Below are positions 56,221 through 64,000 of a stretch of 64,000 bases of DNA, in pieces (position 1 is the first letter of the stretch; every line of letters starts with the position of its first letter). Origin of the DNA: Lepturacanthus savala (lineage: Eukaryota; Chordata; Actinopteri; Scombriformes; Trichiuridae); assembly GCA_030544235.1 (NCBI GenBank), contig CM060462.1:6190001-6254000 (forward strand), given 5' to 3'. The position numbers and the translations under genes were made by a program. The notes beneath the pieces were generated by a model that did no database searches, was not told where the DNA came from, and saw only the letters and a list, made by a program, of their open reading frames with translations.

Positions 56221-57059
56221 AATAGGGGCAGACATGAAAAACCTATAATCGTCAGAGCATTTACCTATAGCCTCACACATGGACGAGTTACACCTCCAAA
56301 ACTGTGTGAAACATCACTGCTTTCATATATTCCGAGAAAACAACGCGATTTCAAATAAAACTCTAATACTCTCTGAGGGGACATTGCATCGAACAGATGA
56401 ATCCCGCGGGGATCAGGAAAGGGAAAAAGGAAAAAAAAAAAACATAATTATGCTATTTAGCTGGCTGATGTGTCGCAATCACTGCTCCAGCACACTCTGT
56501 CAGATTAAAATAGAGGGTCCCGAATAGAGGACATTAAGGCTAAGGGAATTATCGAAACCTCAGGGGAGATTTCAAACTGGAGAAGGGGAACGTAAACTAT
56601 AGAGATTAATGGCAGCCATAAATAAGAGCATGCTGTCCTACTTCAGTAGAGGTCAACAACTCCAACATCAGTAATCATAATAATAATAATAATAATAGCA
56701 ATAATAATAATAGTAATACACATAGGCTAATTATGGTAATTATTATTATTAATTAAAGAATGTTAAAATGTCCTTTAAATTGCAAAAGCCACAAAATAAA
56801 CGAATATTTAAAATATATATTATTGGAATTTTCAATAATAAAATAAAGTGAGGCCTATACTTCTACACTGGCCTCCTGTTCCTATATGAACAAGTTTCAG
56901 TTTTCAGAAATATAACACACATGTATATCATAACAATAATTATTATAATTATGAGGCGCTATTTTTGTTTCTTTAAATATGGCTCCTGAGTTAATAAACC
57001 ATTAAGGGCAAAAAACGAAAAAAGCAAACAAACATTATCTTCATTGCTTAGGAAATAAC
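56221..57059. other. intergenic, AT-rich
   Basis: TAA/AAT arrays (56675-56720) and AT-rich sequence. Nothing coding seen. Confidence 0.55.
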
Positions 57060-57660
57060 CTTATGTTTTTGGTTCTGCATGCCGGTCAAATAATGGGTGG
57101 CTTTTTTTTCTTTCCTTTTTTATAGGCTGCAATTGTCAAAGTTACTGTAATCCTCATAATAACTGTGATCATTGTGCGCGCCTCATTGGCTCCACTTCTT
57201 TTTTAACCAAGCCATTTGATCAGGGATGGGTTTCCGTGACGGATTAACAAAGAGTCCCCCTGAAATTAGGAGCAAGTGTGACACCTACCTGCAGAAGTTG
57301 GAAGAGTTAGAGGACAGTGCCATGGCTATATACCGGCTGCACACTATATAATAACTGTCTTGTCTCTTGCTGTGTGCATGACAGCCTTCTCACTTTTCTC
57401 CAAACAGCAATGTTTCAACATCCAACGCGCCATTAAAGAGACTCTCCATTAATGATATATAATAGGCCAGTATGTTCTAAATGCATGGCCGCGTCTCTTT
57501 TAACAGCTTTGCCACGCCTTGGAAAATAGTAATGAGGTCTAAATTTGGCATAAAATCGAGCTCATTACCGGAGTTCACCACCTGATTGCTCTGCATAAAA
57601 CACGATAGGTAATTGGGTTAAATGACTGCGCCTCGGTGTTGTTATTATATCAATATCCAC
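57060..57660. promoter_or_regulatory. candidate regulatory block 3' of irx5
   Basis: Complex sequence about 0.7-1.3 kb beyond the stop codon. It holds CAAAG-type (TCF/Sox-like) words, a T-box-like GTGACACCT near 57280, and TAATGA/CATTAA cores around 57440-57455. It contains no microsatellite although it lies near several. Function is inferred from position and composition only. Confidence 0.4.
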
Positions 57661-57839
57661 TTTTAGAAACGTGCTCGAAGAGGCCCTAGGTGGATTTTAA
57701 ATAACATAAATAAACTCCTGACAAGTATATGGGAAAAAAATGTATAAAATATTCTCTGAATCCTCTAAATCATTTTTCATCAACCTAAGCGAAACGGAAC
57801 ATTTTCATTCTTTAGATTTTTTTTTTTTTTTTTTTTTTC

Positions 57840-58010
57840 CTGAATGCAGGGCCATTTTTTCTCTCAAGTGTGCCAGTGCTCTCACTACCATAGCATTTCG
57901 GAAATGATAATTGCCATTGAAACATCTGTCACGGTGCAAAACTCGAATGGATTATTTCGAATAAATTAAACTGGCCTTAAAGCAATTTTAGACACACATC
58001 AGGAATAGAC
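57840..58010. promoter_or_regulatory. candidate regulatory block just 3' of irx5
   Basis: Repeat-free sequence bounded on the left by a poly-T run (57818-57838). It contains GATAATTGCCATTG and ATAAATTAAACTGG words. It could be an enhancer or a distal part of the 3' UTR. Confidence 0.33.
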
Positions 58011-58119
58011 AATTGCTCCCCCCAAAACAATCGCTGCACAAGTATATATTTTTTTCTCCATAATTTACTTCAAAGATAGTGTATTGTCCATTTTAAATAC
58101 AAAAATGCTACATTAAATA

Positions 58120-58369
58120 TACATGTTAGTCTTTAATACAAATAGACTCCGGCGGCTGCAGCGATTAAGACCATTCTTGTTACATTGTGGGATTAACCAT
58201 TCAGAAACTAAAAATTTGAGAATAAGCATTTACTCAGAAAATAACTGTTCTCAGAATTTGCTTCATCATTGTTCTTTATCTTTTTTTCTTTTCTCTCTTT
58301 TTTTTAATGCAACCACAAAAAATATAAAATAAATAAAAGTCCGCGGGTGGCTGGAAAAAAAATCAGGTG
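58120..58369 (-). other. irx5: putative irx5 3' UTR
   Basis: On the minus strand, candidate polyadenylation hexamers of the variant form ATTAAA lie at 58308-58303 and 58137-58132. No AATAAA on this strand was seen within about 1 kb of the stop, so the true 3' end cannot be fixed from sequence. Confidence 0.3.
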
Positions 58370-59079
58370 TTAAATGTTTGACATACCTTTCTTTAGTTCA
58401 TAAGGGGAGTCTTTACAAAGATCTACCTGCGTTTGGCCTCTGACTTTCTGGCTCTCCCTGACCAAAGCCTCTGCTCTATTTAACACAGTCTGGTTTAATC
58501 CATTGAAATGTGCCGTGGAGCCCGTGGTCACCGAGCCGTGGTTACTGTGAAGGTGTCCAAAACTGCCACCATAGTTCGTGTAGCCGGGGTAGAAAGGGGA
58601 GGTGTAGTACAGAGGCCTGGACAGCACCGTGCTGTTGGGGAGCGGACACTGCGGGGAGGAGCGCGACGGCGACGCGCCGGTGCCCAGCACCGCGCTCTGA
58701 CCCAAACCGGGACAGGGCTGCGGCGCCTCTCCGCCGCCCTTACACCTGTCCGAGGACGTGGCGATTTCCGCGAGGGACCAGAGTTTGGGTTTGGGCGCGG
58801 AGGGGGGCGAGTGGATAACGGAGGTCACATTGCTGGTCACCGTACCCGTCGCGTGGCTCAAATCTGACGGCTTGTCTTGTTGCGCAACGCCCTGGTTCCC
58901 CCGGGACACCGCCGAGGGGGACGAAGTAGTCGGTTTCGCGGAATCCGGCAGCAACTCTGTAGTCCGCTCCTCCTGCTCTTTTAACTCCGAGTCGCTCAGA
59001 AGGGGATCCGAGTCTTTGCCGTGGTTCTCCTCTTTAAATCTGTCACAGCCTATGTCCCCTGGGTTCAGCAATTTATGAT
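58370..59079 (-). CDS. irx5: irx5 coding exon 3 (residues 217-452), IRO motif and C-terminus
   Basis: The acceptor TTTAG|ATCATAAA lies at 59080/59079; the open frame then runs without interruption to TAA at 58372-58370. It encodes a Ser/Pro/Glu-rich linker, SVIHSPP, KPKLWSLAEIATSSD, a low-complexity GASPSRSSPQ stretch, SRPLYYTSPFYPGYTNYG and HFNGLNQTVLNRAEAL, ending KKGMSNI. The exon is notably CpG-rich compared with the DNA to its left. Confidence 0.95.
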
Positions 59080-61311
59080 CTAAAGCACAAATAAAGAACA
59101 CAATTACTGTCAAATACGCGTGAATAACACTATTTTAAGGTGATCACGAGACAAAGATCAGTGAACTGGATACGGATACAAAAAAAATCTAATCTCGTTA
59201 CTTCAGCATATTTCCCCTTAAAATACCCTGTTCTGTGTCCTCGGAGAGCTGAATGAACTCATCTTTACAATTATGGAAGTACTGAAGCACAAACAGTAAA
59301 GCCAGGAGTATGCTAATTCATAAATAAATTCTCCGTAATAAAGAGGAATAACGTGTGATATTCACAACCCAGCAACATTTAAACACTAGAATATAATGAC
59401 CGCACAATATTATGGCAATATTATTCTTTCCAGAATATACCCGGCGCAATGCACCAGCTGTATCCTTATTATGCAGTTAAAGACAAATTGACTGCTAAAC
59501 ACTTTGCGTCACCAGCAATTTCAGCCACTGAGAAGTCAAACGAGGGGAGTTCAAGGTGATTATTATTTAAAGCAATTGTCCCATTATAAATAATATACCA
59601 CCATTAACCAGCAATCAATTTTGCACCCTGAGTGGAAACGACTGCTATGAAAAATTGATGATTTTTTTTTTTTTTGCTTTCCCCCCCTCTCTCCTTGCAC
59701 CACCGACCTGCTTCCGTGTCTGTGGAGTCTCCCTTGTCCGTGGGCTTGTTTGGCTCGTCGTCGTCATTTTTCTCCAAATCAATATTCTCGTCGTCCTCCT
59801 CGTCCTCGCTGCGGTTCCGCGGGGTCCAGGTCATCTTGTTCTCCTTCTTTAGCCTCCGCCTGGCGTTGGCGAACCAGGTGGACACCTGGGTGAGGGTCAT
59901 CTTGGTGATGATGGCCAGCATGATCTTCTCGCCCTTGGTCGGATAAGGGTTTTTGCGGTGTTCTCCCAGCCAGGCCTTCAGGGTGGCGGTGGCGTCCCGG
60001 GTCGCGTTCTTACGGTATGCTGGGTCACCGTAAGGGTAGGTACCCAAGGGTGCTGCGTAAGGATGGTATCCTATAGAGCCAGCCATACCCGTGGTGTGGT
60101 CATAGGGAGAACTCTGTAATAATAATAATATAAATGATAATAATAAAAGTGTGTTAAAGTTCATTCATTCATATTCTAAACTTCATAAAAGTCAAAACGA
60201 CTTGCGGCACACAAACATGAACACACACACACACCCATCGACATGCGCGCGCACTCAGACACACACGCGCTCTCTCTCTGTGTGTGTGTCTATCTCTCTG
60301 TCTGACACACACACGTGCACAAATATATTGGCCATACTCCAGTATAGGTCAAGTTTTAAGTATATTCTAATGGAGTTAGATTAAACTTGATTAGTATTTA
60401 AATATCATTTTTGTGCTTATTTTTGTTCCTCGTGGATGTTAACTGACACGACGTCAATGTTATTATTTGCGCCATTAGAAGAAAAAAAATAATTTGCATT
60501 TTTATAACGTATTGACATTATGCATGATGGGCCCAACACTATGTTCCTCTGCCTGTTGTGCTGTGATCAGCCTTTACGCTGACTTTAGGCCTGCGTTATT
60601 CTCGCTTGTGCTGCGATCACTCACTGTGAATAAAATAAAACGGGGAACAACAGTTCCTTTCATCCTTTTTTTTTTTTTAAAAAAAGTTGCAACATTTTGC
60701 TTCAGTTTTACAATTGGCGCAACTAATGCGGTGATATGGGAAACAAACACACTGACCTAAATTACCATCACACGGCGCGTCGCAGTCGCTTCTGCGCGCG
60801 TTGCCCACTCTTTCTCATAAAAACTACAATTTGCCTGAGAACCGTGTAATTGTCCGCTACTCAGTTAAATTAGTTCTGTTTACACAACAACGTGTTTCTC
60901 TGGACCTGACATTCTGTGATGTTTTTATATCCACGCACTCGTCAGTCACGCACATTTTCCCCCTCTTGGCTCCTATGCGCCCAGTGAAAACTTAAAGCCT
61001 CTATTACGAGTTAATATCAACGCTTTCGCTTCTTTTTTAGAGGGAATAATCACCTTTAGTTTACTCACCACGTACGAGGTGAATGTGGCAGCTGCCGCCG
61101 CGTCTGCACTGTACGGTAAATGGGAGTTGTAGCCTGGCGAGGCGCTGGTGAACGCGGTAGATCCGGCGTAGGGCGCAAAAGCAGATCCCGAAGAGGATCT
61201 CCCAAGTTCCTCGGTCCTGGGTCCCGATATGACGCTGGTGCTGTACGCAGGGCACGAATAGAGGGCTAAAGAAGCGGACGGCTGGTATAAGTAGCCCTGA
61301 GGATACGCCAT
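58370..61311 (-). CDS. irx5: Iroquois homeobox transcription factor Irx5 (probably irx5a), 3 coding exons
   Basis: The CDS joins 61311-61069, 60113-59708 and 59079-58370 (243+406+710 nt = 452 codons plus TAA). The spliced protein begins MAYPQGYLYQPSASLALYSC, the IRX2/IRX5-type N-terminus. It has an Iroquois TALE homeodomain at about residues 112-174, with the three-residue loop (NPYP) and recognition helix WFANARRR at 161-168. An acidic stretch (SEDEEDDENIDLE) follows, then the IRO motif KPKLWSLAEIATSSD (about 313-327), SRPLYYTSPFYPGYTNYG (about 370-387) and the IRX5-specific C-terminus DLCKDSPYELKKGMSNI. Human IRX5 is about 480 residues, so the length fits. The start is the first ATG, with A at -3 and G at +4; the frame is open upstream to a GTG but no family member extends there. 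Known role: nuclear DNA-binding patterning factor (retina, heart, neural, limb). Assignment to irx5 is strong; the a/b paralogue is inferred. Confidence 0.96.
59080..59707 (-). other. irx5: irx5 intron 2 (628 bp)
   Basis: GT-AG intron, phase 1. The donor GTCGGT is weak because it has C at +3. The acceptor is TTTGTGCTTTAG. The middle (about 59400-59600) is complex sequence with homeodomain-like TAATT/ATTAA cores and no simple repeats, so it is a possible intronic enhancer. A T-rich run at 59661-59675 lies just inside the donor end. Confidence 0.85.
59708..60113 (-). CDS. irx5: irx5 coding exon 2 (residues 82-216 plus first base of 217), homeodomain
   Basis: The acceptor ATTACAG|AGT lies at 60114/60113. 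The exon encodes the YHPYAAPLGTYPYGDPAYRKN lead-in, the entire TALE homeodomain and the acidic region. It ends GAA GCA G|GTCGGT, and its last base joins AT of exon 3 to give Asp217 (phase 1). The homeodomain recognition helix and the PYP loop are intact. Residue 131 is Gly (AWLGEH). Confidence 0.95.
60114..61068 (-). other. irx5: irx5 intron 1 (955 bp)
   Basis: This is a GT-AG intron, phase 0. It contains a CA/CT-rich simple-sequence stretch (about 60218-60316) and, next to the acceptor, an (ATT)n-like repeat at 60116-60146 in place of a normal polypyrimidine tract. A poly-T/poly-A stretch lies at 60666-60684. No conserved coding sequence was seen inside it. Confidence 0.85.
61069..61311 (-). 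CDS. irx5: irx5 coding exon 1 (residues 1-81)
   Basis: ATG at 61311-61309. The exon encodes the Tyr/Ser/Ala-rich N-terminal region ending FTSYV. The donor GTG|GTGAGT at 61069/61068 is a textbook 5' splice site. The intron is phase 0, and the join to SSPYDHTTGMAG in exon 2 restores the continuous IRX5 sequence. Confidence 0.95.
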
Positions 61312-61838
61312 GCTGGAGCCCGGAGAGTGTATGAAGCCACTTAACTTGCGCACTTCCCCCCCCCTTTTATTTTCTCATGCGCTGCTGTCGGAGCGCATAG
61401 AAGCCGTGGTTTCTGCAGACCCCGCTGTCTGTCCTCTCCCCCCTCTCTCTCTCTTCTATAAACGACAATGGCGAGGGCAATGAAAAAAGTAAAAGTGATG
61501 AAAAATTAATAAAAAAAAAAACAGGTTCGGGTGTTGGACGGAATATTTCGGTCGCTGCCAGCCAGCCAGCCGCTGCCCCGTCGGATGTTTTGTCTCGTTG
61601 TTTGTCGGCTGTTGCTCCTTATCTGAGTTGCAGCGCCGCTCTCATGCCCGTGCAGAAGTTTTTTTTTTTTCACCCCGTCGGAGCTTTTGCTTGGGAAAAT
61701 GTCCTGCCAAGATGCTAAGTTGGAAATTGAGGGTCCTGACGCCTACTACGCTGCACACTACGCTCCTCCTCTCGGGGTGTAGTCACTGAAGGAAAAGGCG
61801 AGCTTATGCTGGGTAACCACAGCCCTGCCCAAATCCGT

Positions 61839-61880
<42 letters not shown>

Positions 61881-62430
61881 GCTCGCTCTATTTCTTCCTC
61901 ACCCCCTCCTCCCCTCTTTCTCTCTCGCTCTCTCTCTCTCTCTCTGTCTCTCGCGTTAACTAACAATCCGTCTCATTCTCTATTTCTCTATTTTCCCCCT
62001 CTTTAACAAGGCTCGTTGCAGTGAGTCTTAAGTGCGCCTGGCAGCCCCCCTTTTGGATGGCGACATCATGCGAGTCTGTCAACTCCCAACTTTCTTCTTT
62101 CCTTTTTTTCTCTTCACTTTCACAGTTGATCAATAACAAATCGGCTGTTATACGCCTGGATATGTGGGCTTGCAAGATACCGACAGGATCTTTTTTCTTT
62201 TTTTTTTCTTTTAAGAAAAGGCGCTCCACTTCTGCGCTCTTTTTGTTATTCTTTCCATGTGCGTAAAAATAAGTAATTTTAAGTACGCGCGTTAAAATCG
62301 TCAGACCGATGCTTCGTGATCTCCGTGCGCCTCGAGTTAAAATCCGATGGGAGTTTCGGATGGATTACTGCGATTGTGTACGTCGGTTTCCTAACGCCAG
62401 GCGCATTTTGCATTGGTAAGACATGACAAC
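61312..62430 (-). promoter_or_regulatory. irx5: irx5 5' UTR / promoter region, CpG-rich
   Basis: Sequence upstream of the irx5 ATG is richer in CpG than the desert to the left. It holds two CT tracts (61840-61876 and 61918-61949 on +, GA on the transcribed strand) and a CCAAT pentamer on the minus strand near 62412. No convincing TATA box sits at a fixed distance, and the transcription start was not identified. By position this must include the 5' UTR and core promoter. Confidence 0.55.
61840..61949. repeat. CT-rich tracts upstream of irx5
   Basis: (TC)n at 61840-61876 and 61918-61949, separated by a CT-rich spacer. On the irx5 strand these are GA tracts. They may be promoter GAGA-type sequence or simple repeat. 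Confidence 0.9.
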
Positions 62431-62983
62431 TGTAAAGTAAGATGACGCAAACAGTCGGCTACTCGGCCGAATAACTTTATCGGGGTAGTTATTGTGGCTT
62501 ATACAAACTTTTTTCCCTAACCGACGTGTTTATGTTGTAATTGTAGAAGTACTTCTATTTTTTTTTATTTTTTGCGCCTTCACTTGTGTTGATGATTTAC
62601 CGCGGTGACGGCTACAGACATTTTTTTTGCAGTATAACCTTGAATGAAGCAGTCAGACACACACTCCCAGAAAGTCATAAACACTCAAAGCCATGATTAG
62701 TGCCAACTACACCGAATCCGCCAGGACCAGCGGATGCAGCCTGATGACATTGGATCACAGCAGATACATGACATATCGGAAATCCAGATTTATACCCTGG
62801 ATTAATTTAACACGACGCTACTTTATATATTTAGTATGCAAAAAACGAACATATATTTTTATGTGATTTGACGCTCAACCGTTTTTATTTATGTACCTTA
62901 TTATAATTAAAATTACCACTGTCAATCTGATAATCATTATCAAAATTAGCATTTCCTGGTATTATATTACACATAATAACACA

Positions 62984-63093
<110 letters not shown>

Positions 63094-63918
63094 TATTATA
63101 ATTATTACTCCCCTTGTTTCAGACGTGTAAAAATTGTGGTGATTGACTTTCCAGTTCAAGTCTCAGATAAGCCGAAAGGGATCGCTGTAGGCGCTGCTAA
63201 AGAGTGTGTGCACACTTGTTTTTTTTACGCTCTGAAAACCTCTAGAGAGCAAAGAATGATGACGCTGGTACAGTGGGAGCCGACGCAGACTTAAAAAAGA
63301 GAGAGAGAGAGAGAAAAAGAAAGGAGGATGGATGCACAAAGCGACTGTACAGTAAAGCCTAATCAGATGACAGTGAGATGAGACCTAGTTTCACAGCCTC
63401 CTGTAGTGTTTAGACAATCATCTAATTACCGGGGACTTTTCTCATACACAGCGGCTACAACAAGGACCAAACTGATCCGCTGCCGCTGACAATAATCACC
63501 CTCATTCGCGTAGGTTGTGAAATAAGCACAATGCAGCCTTATTGTTATCTGTATGATACACGTTTAAAGTGGATTTTTTTGTCCGCGATATATCTCACGA
63601 GATATTAAAGAAAACCTCTCTGATGATTTTGTGCCAGCGTGAGCTGATGCGAAATTATAAGCACAATTAGTGACATTCGGTTTTATGTATTTCATTACTG
63701 CGTGAAATATGTTGACTGTACAGAGAGAGCCCGGATGAAGGGTCTGTGTCATGTGTCCTCCTTAATGCGTTTTTTTTTGGTTCAGACTCGCTCTCTGAAG
63801 CAGGAGGAGGACCCATAATTTCAGATCACGCAGCCTATAATAGGAGTAGGTTATGGCAACTGCTACCATCTCACCACTGCTCTCATAAAAGGAGGAGGTA
63901 TAGGTGAGTATAGTTTTG

Positions 63919-63946
63919 CTGTGTGTGTGTGTGTGTGTGTGTGTGT
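63919..63946. repeat. (GT)n microsatellite
   Basis: About 13 GT units near the right edge. Confidence 0.9.
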
Positions 63947-64000
63947 TTGAGTGTGTTTTAGGCGCACAACCTCACGCAAGATCCAAATCTGAATATACGT

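Noticed and set aside
58508..58867. Plus-strand open frames overlapping irx5 exon 3 and exon 2
   Set aside because: They are antisense shadows of CpG-rich coding sequence.
61312..61353. N-terminal extension of Irx5 (14 extra residues)
   Set aside because: The open frame begins at a GTG, not an ATG. All Irx5 proteins start at the MxYPQGYLYQ methionine, and that ATG has a strong context.
62821..62829. TATATAAAG on the minus strand as irx5 TATA box
   Set aside because: It is 1.5 kb upstream of the ATG in AT-rich DNA beyond the CpG-rich region; such words are common there.

Overview
The window looks like a teleost fish chromosome segment. It is AT-rich, vertebrate-style non-coding DNA with many long (CA)n/(GT)n and (TA)n microsatellites. 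It carries fish-type transposon relics (Ty3/Gypsy, piggyBac, a non-LTR LINE, tRNA-derived SINEs, Tc1- and hAT-like ends) and one convincing protein-coding gene. There is no bacterial or viral gene organisation and no CRISPR array, and I could identify no structural RNA gene.

The gene is an Iroquois-class TALE homeobox gene, irx5 (most like irx5a), on the minus strand. It has three coding exons: 61311-61069, 60113-59708 and 59079-58370. Spliced, they give a 452-residue protein with the diagnostic N-terminus, a complete homeodomain, the IRO motif (KPKLWSLAEIATSSD) and the conserved C-terminus. In vertebrate IrxB clusters, irx3 and irx5 are divergently transcribed and irx6 lies downstream of irx5 in the same direction. 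If that holds here, irx3 lies to the right beyond 64 kb and irx6 to the left beyond base 1, and the 58 kb left of the gene is the irx5-irx6 intergenic desert.

Layout: 1-14.4 kb is intergenic DNA with scattered repeats, including a perfect 146-bp palindrome around (TA)n at 4591-4736. From 14.5 to 20.5 kb lies a transposon graveyard: a decayed Gypsy element (+), a decayed piggyBac transposase (+), then a broken LINE (-) with the end of ORF1 and the endonuclease part of ORF2. From 20.5 to 58 kb there are no recognisable transposon proteins. Instead there are microsatellites and several complex, CpG-bearing or homeodomain-site-rich blocks that are candidate irx enhancers; conservation could not be tested. 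From 58.4 to 61.3 kb is irx5. From 61.3 to 64 kb is its CpG-rich upstream/promoter region, followed by AT-rich flank with a long (AT)n tract.

I did not find a new biological system. The most noteworthy observations are the perfect palindrome, the clustered transposon relics with specific catalytic losses, the unusual splice signals of irx5 (a trinucleotide-repeat acceptor and a weak donor), and the candidate regulatory blocks.
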